Shown: one piece after another, positions 1-7,690 of the stretch
How the letters are laid out: the number at the start of each line of letters is the position of its first letter
Position numbering within the stretch: position 1 is the stretch's first letter
DNA from: Anaerobaca lacustris
GTDB taxonomy: Bacteria; Planctomycetota; Phycisphaerae; Sedimentisphaerales; Anaerobacaceae
Assembly: GCF_030012215.1 (NCBI RefSeq)
Contig: NZ_JASCXX010000001.1
Coordinates: forward strand, 327,704-391,703
Direction of reading: 5' to 3'
DNA length: 64,000 nt
The notes under the pieces: generated by a model
Seen by the model: the letters and a program-made list of their open reading frames with translations, nothing else
Database searches by the model: none
Told to the model about the DNA's origin: nothing
Position numbers and translations under genes: made by a program

Positions 1-14
1 GTTGGGTGGGCCGG

Positions 15-44
15 TACGGAATCGGTGTGCGGTGCACACCCTAC
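15..44. repeat. REP-like palindrome, copy A
   Basis: GGTGTGC (24-30) and GCACACC (34-40) form a perfect 7-bp inverted repeat around GGT. The whole 30-bp block recurs at 1627-1656 with 27 of 30 bases identical. The two copies bracket the DUF262 gene. The role is unknown: a REP or miniature mobile element, or the hairpin of an old terminator, are all possible. Confidence 0.6.
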
Positions 45-149
45 GATACTTCTTATACAGAAAGGGACAGCCTGTGTTTCCCGTCTCATAAGACTGTATA
101 GTCATTGTTGGGGCACAAGAAAATGATGATAAGCGAACAGGAGCGCACG

Positions 150-1496
150 ATGGATGAAATGAGTTCGGTAGATCAGATAGACGAGCCTATCGACGACAAT
201 GCTCTCGACTCCCTTGATGAAGGCGAGTTGAATGCATCTTCAGATCAGAAGATAACCCTCGACAAGGCGGATCGAAGCCTTTCCGAACTCCATCGTTGGC
301 ACAAGTCGGGTCGAATCATAATTGATCCCGAGTGGCAACGGAACTATGTGTGGGACAAGACTCGTGCCGCCAAACTGATTGAGTCCTTTCTTCTGGATAT
401 TCCAGTTCCGGTCATCTATCTCGCCAAGACAGAAGAAGGGAAGTACGAAGTTATTGACGGCTTGCAGCGGTTGACCTCTGTATTCGACTACTTCGACAAT
501 CACTATCAACTGTCTCGGCTGGATATATTGTCGGACTTGAACGGCAAACGCTTCAAGGAGCTTCCGGAAAAGTCCCAGCACAAGCTGGAAGATTGCGTTC
601 TTCGATCTTTCGAGCTTTCCAGTTCAGCCAGTCCGGACATCCATTTCATCGTGTTTGAGCGCCTGAATACTGGCGGGGTCAAGCTCAATGACATGGAAAT
701 CAGAAACTGTCTCTATCGTGGCTCTCTCAATGACCTCATTAAGGAACTGGCAGCAAATGACAATTTCAGAAATTGTTTGCGACAAAGCAACTCTGAGAAG
801 CGGATGCAGGATCGCGCCCTTGTGCTCCGGTTCTTGGCCTTCTACGAGAGAACACACCACAAGTGCCAAGCTGGGTTGAAGAAATTCCTTAACGAGTTCC
901 TGGACACGTATAAGAATGCAGGCCCAGACAAGATAGATGAATACAGGAAGGTATTCGAAAAATCGATGAAGGCTTGTCTCACTGTGTTCGGCGAACAAGG
1001 TTTCCGCCTGAAGAGCGAGATCACGAAACCCAACTCAAAGAGTTCTGGAGAATGGGCATCCCGCCCCAATGCCGCTATCTTCCAGGTCTTATCGACCTCA
1101 TTTGCGAATCATGACTTAGGGCAAGTCACAAGGTCTGCCGATGCCGTCTACGAAGAGTACCTCGATCTCATTCATAAGGACACGCAGTGGGTTGATCGCG
1201 TCAGGCGAGCAACCGGCGAATCTACACGTTTGAGTTACACCTTCGATATATGGTACAGCCGTTTGTCGGCAGTCCTCGACTCCAACGCCGTCCCAAATGA
1301 CGGCAAGCGTGTATTCACACAACAACTGAAGCGCGAAATGTTCGAATCGAATCCTACATGCGCACTCTGTAGACAGAAGATTCGCTTGATTGACGATGCT
1401 GCCCTTGACCACACAGACCAATACTGGCGAGGCGGGCAGACGATTCCAGAAAATGCTCAGATTGTGCATCGTCTATGTAATCTTCAAAAAGGATAG
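150..1496 (+). CDS. DUF262 domain protein with C-terminal HNH nuclease
   Basis: This 448-aa protein has an N-terminal DUF262 (ParB/GmrS-like) domain with an IDGLQRL motif near residues 102-108, the family's nucleotide-binding and hydrolysis signature. At the C-terminus (about residues 404-448) is an HNH-type nuclease fold: a CxxC pair, LDH, an ENAQ segment and HRLCN. Proteins of this build include GmrSD-type modification-dependent restriction enzymes, so a role in defence against modified phage or foreign DNA is plausible but inferred. The start at 150 is chosen because AGGAG (139-143) lies 6 bases upstream; a TTG at 105 and an ATG at 123 are in frame but lack a good ribosome site. GC is visibly lower than in the housekeeping genes, and an attC-like site follows the stop codon immediately. 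Both suggest horizontal acquisition. Confidence 0.85.
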   Translation: MDEMSSVDQIDEPIDDNALDSLDEGELNASSDQKITLDKADRSLSELHRWHKSGRIIIDPEWQRNYVWDKTRAAKLIESFLLDIPVPVIYLAKTEEGKYEVIDGLQRLTSVFDYFDNHYQLSRLDILSDLNGKRFKELPEKSQHKLEDCVLRSFELSSSASPDIHFIVFERLNTGGVKLNDMEIRNCLYRGSLNDLIKELAANDNFRNCLRQSNSEKRMQDRALVLRFLAFYERTHHKCQAGLKKFLNEFLDTYKNAGPDKIDEYRKVFEKSMKACLTVFGEQGFRLKSEITKPNSKSSGEWASRPNAAIFQVLSTSFANHDLGQVTRSADAVYEEYLDLIHKDTQWVDRVRRATGESTRLSYTFDIWYSRLSAVLDSNAVPNDGKRVFTQQLKREMFESNPTCALCRQKIRLIDDAALDHTDQYWRGGQTIPENAQIVHRLCNLQKG

Positions 1497-1500
1497 AGAG

Positions 1501-1560
1501 CCCCAACCAGAGAAATGCAGCGTACGCGGAATACCGCGCCGCTGACTTGCGACGTTAAGC
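1501..1560 (+). other. attC-like recombination site 1
   Basis: Directly after the DUF262 stop, CAGCG(TA)CGCGG (1518-1529) pairs with CCGCG(C)CGCTG (1534-1544) across an AATA loop. This leaves unpaired bases inside the stem, as in folded integron attC sites. The right end is GTTAAGC (1554-1560), which fits the core-site consensus GTTRRRY. The left end CCCCAAC (1501-1507) is close to RYYYAAC but starts with C. Positions 1536-1560 match 2773-2797 (site 2) at 19 of 25 bases. An ordinary terminator is unlikely because no T-run follows. No integrase gene is visible. Confidence 0.6.
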
Positions 1561-1597
1561 GCCTGCACATCCAACCATGAAACCAAGAGCTGGGTAG

Positions 1598-1614
1598 GGT
1601 GTGCTACGCACACC
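1598..1614. repeat. REP-like palindrome, copy B
   Basis: GGTGTGC (1598-1604), TAC, GCACACC (1608-1614): the same 7-bp arms as copies A and C, with a different loop and a TGGGTA left flank. It lies only 21 bp from copy C. Confidence 0.55.
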
Positions 1615-1626
1615 GAACTGAACGGA

Positions 1627-1656
1627 TACGGAATCGGTGTGCAGGGCACACCCTGC
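1627..1656. repeat. REP-like palindrome, copy C
   Basis: A near copy of 15-44, with arms at 1636-1642 and 1646-1652 and loop AGG. The conserved left flank TACGGAATC shows that more than the hairpin was duplicated. Confidence 0.6.
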
Positions 1657-1872
1657 AAGACCATGTCCTGCGTGGCGGACCATTGAACGTGCCATTGGTT
1701 CAAAGCGACAAATGCCATCCAATCCATTTCGTGCCGGGGGCGGTGCGCGGCCGAAAGGGCTGTGCGGGTCGTTGTCGGCAGGGCGAGAGGGCTGTCGCTG
1801 CGGCCTTTGCGGGTAAACGCTTGTGTCGTAGGGGTTTACATGCGTCGAGCGAGGTCCGCCTCGTCGGCGGGA

Positions 1873-2082
1873 AAGCCTGCAATGCGACGACGTAAGCTTA
1901 CAGCGCCATGATGTAAGCCTGCAACGCGATGATGTAAGCCTACAGTGTCGCGATGTAAGCTTGCACTACGGCGATGGAAGCCTGCATCGAGGCAATGCAA
2001 GCCTGCAACGTGACGATGTAGGCCTGCAATGCGACGGGGCAAGCTTTCAGTGGCGCGATGTAAGGCTGCAATGCCTCGCTGC
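1873..2082. repeat. 21-bp tandem repeat, about 10 units
   Basis: Ten head-to-tail units start at 1873, 1894, 1915, 1936, 1957, 1978, 1999, 2020, 2041 and 2062, each exactly 21 bp. Each begins with AAGCCTGCA or a close variant, and most end in GATGT. A partial unit starts at 2083. The period holds without indels while the sequence has diverged. That pattern can reflect a heptad-repeat coding past: in one + frame the units read as SLQ-centred heptads. No start codon or ribosome site introduces that frame. Confidence 0.9.
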
Positions 2083-2130
2083 AAGCCTGGCAGGGTCGGG
2101 TCTACCCACCGCCATCCGTCGAAGCGGAAT

Positions 2131-2150
2131 CGGTGGGGTGAACCCCACCG
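2131..2150. repeat. REP-like palindrome, variant D
   Basis: CGGTGGGG(T)GA(A)CCCCACCG forms arms at 2132-2139 and 2142-2149. It is preceded by GCGGAAT, the same kind of flank as copies A and C (CGGAAT). It is probably a related element or was inserted by the same process. Confidence 0.5.
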
Positions 2151-2244
2151 TGCAGCTTCTGCCGCAGCTTCGCGGCCCATAGGTGTTAGGAAAGAACCAT
2201 ATGACCATTGCTGGATTTCAAGATTCATTATTGGAGCAAATTCT

Positions 2245-2730
2245 ATGACGGACCTAAGAAAGAAAGATATAGCTACATCATTAACAGCTTTTCTATTTCT
2301 CGTTGTAGGCGTGTCGGGCATATTGATGTTCTTTCATGTTCTTGATGAATATACACAAACCGTCCATGAGGTACTTGGGTTAGCTTTTGTATTGGCTTCA
2401 GTGTTTCATATATATGTGAACTGGAAACCAATGAAGAGATATTTTACAAAAACACGGTTTTTAATATCGGGAATAGTCGTACTTGTTATGTCACTCATCC
2501 TGGTATTTCTTGGCAAGGATCACAAAGACACAGAAGATGTCATTATTGATTCACTTCTGAAGTCCCCTATCTCAAATTCGTTCGTTGTATTGAACGAGGA
2601 CTATGAAAAGACAAAGACGAAACTTGAGAAGACCGGCATAGTTATCGACGGTTCGACTACAATAGAAGAAATAGGCGAGAATAATGGGATATCGTCACAA
2701 AGAATAGTGGAAGCCATCATGCGAAGATGA
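2245..2730 (+). CDS. DUF4405 family membrane protein
   Basis: A 161-aa protein with three hydrophobic segments (about residues 10-30, 41-58 and 70-90) and the DUF4405 pattern of a His near each helix (FHVLDEY, VHEVLG, FHIYVNW). In this family the histidines are thought to bind haem within a cytochrome b561-like core. The C-terminal 60 residues are hydrophilic. The start at 2245 has GGAG at 2233-2236. The upstream in-frame extension runs into the 21-bp repeat and is rejected. The gene is much more AT-rich than its surroundings and is followed at once by an attC-like site, so it was probably acquired as a cassette. The physiological role is not known. Confidence 0.8.
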   Translation: MTDLRKKDIATSLTAFLFLVVGVSGILMFFHVLDEYTQTVHEVLGLAFVLASVFHIYVNWKPMKRYFTKTRFLISGIVVLVMSLILVFLGKDHKDTEDVIIDSLLKSPISNSFVVLNEDYEKTKTKLEKTGIVIDGSTTIEEIGENNGISSQRIVEAIMRR

Positions 2731-2797
2731 CAACTGCAATTTGCCAGACAAATTCAGCCGACGCAAAAAGCGGCGCGGCTGATTAGCAACGTTCGGC
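2728..2797 (+). other. attC-like recombination site 2
   Basis: TCAGCCG(A)CGC (2754-2764) pairs with GCGCGGCTGA (2773-2782), leaving one extrahelical A as in integron attC stems. The left end contains ACAAC (2730-2734), and the right end is GTTCGGC (2791-2797), one base off GTTRRRY. The right half matches site 1 at 19 of 25 positions. The next gene starts 15 bp further on, which is typical cassette spacing. Confidence 0.55.
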
Positions 2798-2812
2798 AGA
2801 AGAGAATGACGC

Positions 2813-3376
2813 ATGAAAGACGATCCGTTGGTGTTTGAGAATCGAGCGGCATTCAAGAAGTGGCTCGTCAAGAACCATCAGAATAGCTCCGGCGTCTGGC
2901 TGGTCTTCGGAAAAGACGGCAAATTGAAGACACTTTCAGCCAATGAAGCCCTGGAAGAAGCGTTGTGTTTTGGCTGGATCGACGGCCTGCTTCAAAGCCT
3001 CGGGGCCGAGACATATCGTAAGAGGTTCACGCCCCGAAGAAAGGGCAGTGTCTGGTCTGAGCGTAACCGGAAACTGGCTCAGAAGTTGATTGAAGAGGGC
3101 GCCATGACGGCGGCGGGCCACGCTGCGATTGCCCGAGCCCAGGAGGGTGGCACATGGGATCGGCCCAAGCCGGCGCCCATTTCGGAGGCGCAAGTTGAAA
3201 TCCTGACCGAGGCATTGTCTGCAACCGGCAACGCCCTGACGAATTTCCAGAAGATGTCCCCTTCTGTCAGAAGAACCTACACGGGGTTTTATCTGGCAGC
3301 CAAGAATGAAGACACCCGAAAGAAGCGGCTTGAGCGAATCATCGAGCGGCTCAAGGAAAACAAGAAGCCGATGTGA
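2813..3376 (+). CDS. YdeI/OmpD-associated (OmdA) family protein
   Basis: A 187-aa protein of the YdeI/OmdA family. It has the conserved N-terminal block with CFGWIDG (about residues 51-57), then the RFTPRRKGSVWS segment and a helical C-terminus rich in Lys and Arg. Members are cytoplasmic; their biochemical role is unsettled, and links to stress survival have been proposed. The length matches the family. The gene follows the second attC-like site, and OmdA/YdeI-type genes are common passengers of chromosomal integrons. Its GC is closer to the genome than its two neighbours. No clear attC follows the stop. Confidence 0.88.
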   Translation: MKDDPLVFENRAAFKKWLVKNHQNSSGVWLVFGKDGKLKTLSANEALEEALCFGWIDGLLQSLGAETYRKRFTPRRKGSVWSERNRKLAQKLIEEGAMTAAGHAAIARAQEGGTWDRPKPAPISEAQVEILTEALSATGNALTNFQKMSPSVRRTYTGFYLAAKNEDTRKKRLERIIERLKENKKPM

Positions 3377-3485
3377 GGGCTCTCAGACCGCTGCGGACCA
3401 CCGCACCTCATGTTCAGCCGCGACCGCAACCAGTCAGCATGCGTCCGGCGGGTATCGGCCGGATTGGGGCAAGGCAGCGGCGCGA

Positions 3486-3887
3486 CTACTGGAGTTGCGT
3501 TCGGAGGGCGTCGGCCTGTTCGAGCAGTTGCTCTCGGGTGAGGTCCTGACGGGGGGATAGTTCGAAGGTCCATTCGTATTCGTCGACGATTCGGCCGGGG
3601 TAGAGCACGCCTGTGAAGAAATCGAATGGAAAGCGGTCGTGCAGAGGGGCCTTCAGCTCGCGATGCGTCTCGAGCGTCTCGAAGCCTTCCTTGCCGGCGC
3701 GGACCCAGTAATCCCCGTACCAGTTGAATGACACGGTCACCGGCGAGACGCCGATCTGCTCGTCGTTGAGCGTTACCATCGCGCCCTGAGGCTCGGTGTT
3801 GATCGTCAATTTTCGTTCCACGCAGCCGCAGCACAGCACAACCGCCACAGCGGCAACGAGGAACAGCGATACGGAACGCACGTGCAT
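3486..3887 (-). CDS. PEGA-domain lipoprotein
   Basis: A 133-aa protein with a hydrophobic signal ending in a Cys-rich lipobox-like CCGC (Cys22 the likely lipidated residue). A PEGA domain follows: LTINTEPQGAMVTLNDEQIG, then the GYxxPxxxxF-type strand pattern. PEGA domains are surface beta modules, often on S-layer or envelope proteins. The C-terminal 25 residues are helical and charged. The start at 3887 is supported by AAGGGA upstream; the much longer frame extending to 4754 is antisense or out of frame to the AAA ATPase and is not real. It lies 110 bp downstream of the ATPase gene on the same strand. The molecular partner is unknown. Confidence 0.8.
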   Translation of the reverse strand: MHVRSVSLFLVAAVAVVLCCGCVERKLTINTEPQGAMVTLNDEQIGVSPVTVSFNWYGDYWVRAGKEGFETLETHRELKAPLHDRFPFDFFTGVLYPGRIVDEYEWTFELSPRQDLTREQLLEQADALRTQLQ

Positions 3888-3997
3888 ACCCACAATCCCT
3901 TCAGCCAATTTCGATCCTTCTTGCCCGCCCATTATAGGCATAATGCGCCCGTTGAAAAGCGGAAAACGCCACATGCCCACGTCATGGAGGCGACGTG

Positions 3998-5485
3998 TCA
4001 ATCGGCGGGGACGCAGCGACCCTGGCCCCATTGGCGCAGGGCGCGGACCTTTTCGGCCATTGTGACCGAAAGGGGGGGCGAGACCTTCACGGCGGCAATC
4101 AGACGCTCGGTATCGAGGTCGGCCTTGTCCGCATAGGCGGTGTGCAGCGCCGAGGTGACCGCCTGCTCGATCTCGGCGCCGCTGTAGCCTTCCGACGCCT
4201 CGCCCAGCGCCGCCAGATCGAATTTCTCGGGATCGCGTCCGCGCTTTCGCAGGTGGATCGCGAAGATCTGCTGGCGCACGGCCGCGGCGGGCAGATCGAC
4301 GAAGAAGATTTCGTCGAAGCGGCCCTTGCGCAGCAGCTCCGGCGGCAGGGCCTCGATGTCGTTGGCGGTGGCGACGGTGAAGACGGGGGCTTCGTGCTCC
4401 TGGAGCCAGGTCAAGAGCGTGCCGAACATGCGCTGGGAGAGGCCGCCGTCGGCGCTGCGGCTGGCGGCTGAGGCGAAGGCCTTCTCGATCTCGTCGATCC
4501 ACAGGATCACCGGCGCCATCATCTCGGTCTGCTTTAGCGCGTTTCGCAGGTTGTGTTCGGATTCGCCGATGAAGCTGGCGTACAGCGTGCCAGGGTCCAG
4601 CCTTAGCAGGGGCTGATGCCACGCCGTGGCGATGGCCTTGGCGCACAGGCTCTTGCCGGCGCCCTGGACGCCCAGCATGAGCACGCCCTTGGGCGGGACC
4701 AGGCCGAAGGCCCTGGCCTCCGTGCTGAAAACGTCCAGCCGCTGGTTCAGCCACGTCTTGAGGCGGTTCATCCCGCCGATCTCGCTCAGGTCGAGCGGCG
4801 TCTGGATGTACTCGAGCAGCCCTCCCTGCTGGACCATGCGCCGCTTGTTGGCGATAACGACGTTGATGTCATCGTCGCTGAACCGCTGGTCGGCGGCCAC
4901 GGCATCGCTGATGATCCGCATCGCCTGGCGGCGCGTCAGCCCGCGCAGGTTCCGGACGATCGTGTCGAGGCCCTTCTGGGTGATGCCGATCTCGATGGGC
5001 TTCTTGCGCCGCAGACGCTGGAGCGTGCCGCGAATGATCTGGAGCAACTCCTTCTCATCGGGAAACGAGATTTCGAACGGTCGCGTGTAGGCCTTGATGG
5101 CATCGGGCAGCCTGTCCGTGTGGTCGATCATCACGAGGGTCAGGCCGGTGCGGTCGAGGCTGTCGATCATCTCGCGAAGGATCCGCAGGGCCTTGCCGCC
5201 CTTGAGGTGCTCGGCCAGATCGAGCGTGACGCAGAGCGAGCCCGGCCGGGCCTGCGATAGATTGGTCAGCCCGGCGGTGGGGCCGTCCGTGTTGGCGATG
5301 GCGGGCCCGCCGTCGATCAGGCCGTCGCGCACCCCCTCGGCGATCGACCAAACCCACATGTCGCGCCGGAGCTTCTCGGCGCTCTTTCGCACGATCTCCA
5401 GGGCGCAGTGTTCCTCATGCGTCACGATGGAGAGGCAGCCGTCGCCCCCCTCGATGAGTTGTTCGAGCCGTTCGCAGTCGTTCAT
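3998..5485 (-). CDS. Ycf46-like AAA ATPase
   Basis: A 495-aa AAA+ ATPase. The N-terminal half (1-220) is a degenerate ATPase-like domain. The second half has Walker A GVQGAGKS (272-279), Walker B VILWIDEIEKAF (326-337), sensor-1 ATANDI and the RKGRFDEIFF second-region-of-homology motif. Length, the two-part build and motifs such as FGTLLTWLQEHEAPVF match the Ycf46 family of cyanobacteria and plastids, for which a regulatory or assembly role has been proposed. Which protein it acts on here cannot be told. The start MNDCERLEQ at 5485 has GGAAAGG upstream; the frame extends further to 5650 but without a ribosome site. It is divergent from pheT across about 180 bp. Confidence 0.85.
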   Translation of the reverse strand: MNDCERLEQLIEGGDGCLSIVTHEEHCALEIVRKSAEKLRRDMWVWSIAEGVRDGLIDGGPAIANTDGPTAGLTNLSQARPGSLCVTLDLAEHLKGGKALRILREMIDSLDRTGLTLVMIDHTDRLPDAIKAYTRPFEISFPDEKELLQIIRGTLQRLRRKKPIEIGITQKGLDTIVRNLRGLTRRQAMRIISDAVAADQRFSDDDINVVIANKRRMVQQGGLLEYIQTPLDLSEIGGMNRLKTWLNQRLDVFSTEARAFGLVPPKGVLMLGVQGAGKSLCAKAIATAWHQPLLRLDPGTLYASFIGESEHNLRNALKQTEMMAPVILWIDEIEKAFASAASRSADGGLSQRMFGTLLTWLQEHEAPVFTVATANDIEALPPELLRKGRFDEIFFVDLPAAAVRQQIFAIHLRKRGRDPEKFDLAALGEASEGYSGAEIEQAVTSALHTAYADKADLDTERLIAAVKVSPPLSVTMAEKVRALRQWGQGRCVPAD

Positions 5486-5598
5486 GGGCCCTTTCCGGTC
5501 TCTGTGTCGCGTCTGTCGGGGCCGTCCGCCGCTCCCCGTCGCCCGACAGAGTATCGCAAACCGGCCGGACGGGCAAGTCCCGTCTGCCTTTGCCGCGG

Positions 5599-5627
5599 TT
5601 GACAGTTGCCCTGAGTCTGGATACTCT
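5599..5627 (+). promoter_or_regulatory. Promoter for pheT
   Basis: TTGACA (5599-5604), 17-bp spacer, TACTCT (5622-5627). The -10 box is weak (GATACT at 5620-5625 is an alternative), but the -35 is perfect. It gives a leader of about 30 bases with AAGGA 8 bases before the pheT ATG. Confidence 0.6.
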
Positions 5628-5663
5628 ATGGCCCCATCAAGAACACTCATAAGGACCGATTGG

Positions 5664-7679
5664 ATGAAGATTTCGCTGAACTGGCTGAACGACTACATCG
5701 AGACGGGGCTCGCCCCCGAGCGGATTGCGGCGATCCTGAGCGATCTGGGCTTTCCCTGCGAAGGGATCGAGCGGCTCGACGACGATACCGTGCTGGACGT
5801 CGAGGTGACCAGCAACCGGGGCGACTGCCTCAGTCATATCGGGGTCGCGCGGGAACTGGCGGCGGCGACCGGCAAGGAGCTGAGGCTGCCGCAGGTCGAG
5901 CTGGACGAGGTGGACAAGGACGCCTCGGAGTTCGTTCAGGTCGAGATCGCCGAGCCGGACCTCTGCGGCCGATACACCGCGCGGGTGATCGAGGGCGTCA
6001 AGGTCGGCCCTTCGCCCGACTGGATGGTCAGGCGGCTCGAAGCTGTCGGCATGCGCAGCGTCAACAACGTCGTCGATGCGACGAACTACGCGATGATGGA
6101 AACGGGGCAGCCCCCGCATGCGTTCGATTACAGCACGATCGAAGAAGGCAGGATCATCGTACGCCGGGCCGTCGCGGGCGAGCGCATCGTCAGCATCGAC
6201 GGTTCCCAGTGCGAGTTGGGCGATCAGATGCTGGTGATTGCCGACGCGAAGCGACCGGTCGCCGTCGCCGGAGTGATGGGCGGGCTGGAGACCGAAGTGA
6301 GTGATACGACCACCACGATTCTGTTGGAAGAAGCGCACTTCGATCCGGTGTGCGTGCGGACGACCAGCCGGCGTCTGGCGCTGCCGTCGGAGGCGGCGTT
6401 CCGCTTCGAGCGAATTGTGGATATCGAGAAGGTTGACTGGGCGTCGCGACGGACGGCTCAGTTGATCGTCCAGGTCGCCGGCGGTCGCGTGGCCAGAGGC
6501 GTGGTGGACGCCTACCCGAGACGGCCGGAGCCTCGCGAGGTGACGATGCGGCTCTCGCGCCTGGGCAAGCTGCTGGGCATCGAGATCTCTTCCGAGACGG
6601 TCGTGAACATTCTGTCGGCTTTGTGCTTTGCGCCGCGTCTGTCGGACGATGTGGTGACCTGCTCGGTCCCCACGTGGCGTAGTGACATCGTGCGGGAGGT
6701 GGACCTGATCGAGGAAGTCGCCCGCGTTCACGGCTACGACAAGGTCCCCACGCGCCGGCGCATCCGGATCGAGGCGGTGCCCGCTGACGCGCACCAGAAG
6801 ATGGCCCAGTCGATCGGCGGGTTCCTCAACGGATGCGGTTTCTACGAGACCGTCACTGTGACGTTCATCGATCGGGCGATTGCGGACCTCTTCGCCGGCA
6901 GCGATGCGACGGCGAATCTCGGCGTCAAGGACGTCTCTCGCCGGAGCGCCAATCTGCTGCGGCAGACGCTGCTGGGCTCGCTGCTGGAAGTCCTCAAGAC
7001 GAACGTCAACGCGCGAAATCTGCCGTGCCGCGTCTATGAGATTGCCGATACGTTCCGGCCCACGCAGGACCGCAGCGCACTGCCCGATGAGAAGACGAAG
7101 GTGGCCCTGATATGCAGCGGCGATTTCCGCGAGCTGCGCGGCGCCGTGGAGGGGCTGATCCGTCACATCGACCGCCGGGCAGCGGTCGATTTCGTTCCGG
7201 TGGACGTGTCCTGGGCTGAGGTGGGCGCCGAGGTCACGGTGAACGGCCGCGCGATCGGGGTCGCGGCCGTTTTTTCAGAGTCCGTACGGAACAGGCTCGA
7301 TTTCAAAGACCTCGCCCCGTGCGGCGCCGAGTTGGACTTCGCCGAGTTGATGGCGTTGACAGGCGCGCCGATCTCCATCCGTCCGGTTCCGCGTTTCCCG
7401 GCCGTCGAGCGCGACCTGTCGATCCTGGTGGCCGAGGAGACCCCTTGGCGGGCCATCGCCCAGGCGGTCGCCGCCAGCGCCTCAGCCGAGTTGGAGGACG
7501 TCCGGTTCGTGGACATCTATCGCGGCAAGGGGATTGCCCCCGACAAGAAGAGCGTGACGCTCTCGTTACGCTTCCGCGATGAAGACGGGACGTTGACGCA
7601 CGAAGTCGTCGATGGATATCAGGCGGCGATTGTCCAGCGCCTGGGTGAGGCGGTAGGGGCCGAACTGAGAACCATGTGA
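5664..7679 (+). CDS. pheT: Phenylalanyl-tRNA synthetase beta subunit, short form
   Basis: This subunit works with PheS to charge tRNA-Phe. The 671-aa protein starts with the usual MKISLNWLNDYI helix and passes straight to VLDVEVTSNRGDCLSHIGVA. It then has the B3/B4 editing region, the B5 domain, the catalytic-like core and a C-terminal FDX-ACB anticodon-binding domain (about 580-671, PVPRFPAVERDLS). The roughly 110-residue EMAPII/OB-fold tRNA-binding domain that normally sits at about 40-150 is absent; typical bacterial PheT is near 790-800 aa. The join is clean, so this is a lineage form rather than a frameshift. The start at 5664 has AAGGA at 5651-5655. The upstream reading frame from 5094 is a shadow of the ATPase. 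No pheS is in the window. Confidence 0.97.
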   Translation: MKISLNWLNDYIETGLAPERIAAILSDLGFPCEGIERLDDDTVLDVEVTSNRGDCLSHIGVARELAAATGKELRLPQVELDEVDKDASEFVQVEIAEPDLCGRYTARVIEGVKVGPSPDWMVRRLEAVGMRSVNNVVDATNYAMMETGQPPHAFDYSTIEEGRIIVRRAVAGERIVSIDGSQCELGDQMLVIADAKRPVAVAGVMGGLETEVSDTTTTILLEEAHFDPVCVRTTSRRLALPSEAAFRFERIVDIEKVDWASRRTAQLIVQVAGGRVARGVVDAYPRRPEPREVTMRLSRLGKLLGIEISSETVVNILSALCFAPRLSDDVVTCSVPTWRSDIVREVDLIEEVARVHGYDKVPTRRRIRIEAVPADAHQKMAQSIGGFLNGCGFYETVTVTFIDRAIADLFAGSDATANLGVKDVSRRSANLLRQTLLGSLLEVLKTNVNARNLPCRVYEIADTFRPTQDRSALPDEKTKVALICSGDFRELRGAVEGLIRHIDRRAAVDFVPVDVSWAEVGAEVTVNGRAIGVAAVFSESVRNRLDFKDLAPCGAELDFAELMALTGAPISIRPVPRFPAVERDLSILVAEETPWRAIAQAVAASASAELEDVRFVDIYRGKGIAPDKKSVTLSLRFRDEDGTLTHEVVDGYQAAIVQRLGEAVGAELRTM

Positions 7680-7690
7680 GCCTGCGTGTG

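Larger units (their letters stand above)
1561..2244. other. 684-bp stretch with repeats and no credible gene
   Basis: Between the first attC-like site and the DUF4405 gene no reading frame looks coding. The stretch contains two GGTGTGC palindromes (1598-1652), a 21-bp tandem repeat (1873-2082) and a CGGTGGGG palindrome (2131-2150). Frames are open on both strands through the repeat only because its unit is a multiple of three and lacks stops in several frames. Confidence 0.7.

Noticed and set aside
1873..2082. CRISPR array
   Set aside because: The 21-bp units are back to back with no unique spacers and are diverged rather than identical.
1836..2321. 161-aa minus-strand frame over the 21-bp repeat, with heptad-like AGLHRHV units
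   Set aside because: It overlaps the start of the DUF4405 gene, its repeats follow from the DNA repeat, and the rest is low-complexity. No ribosome site was seen at its start.
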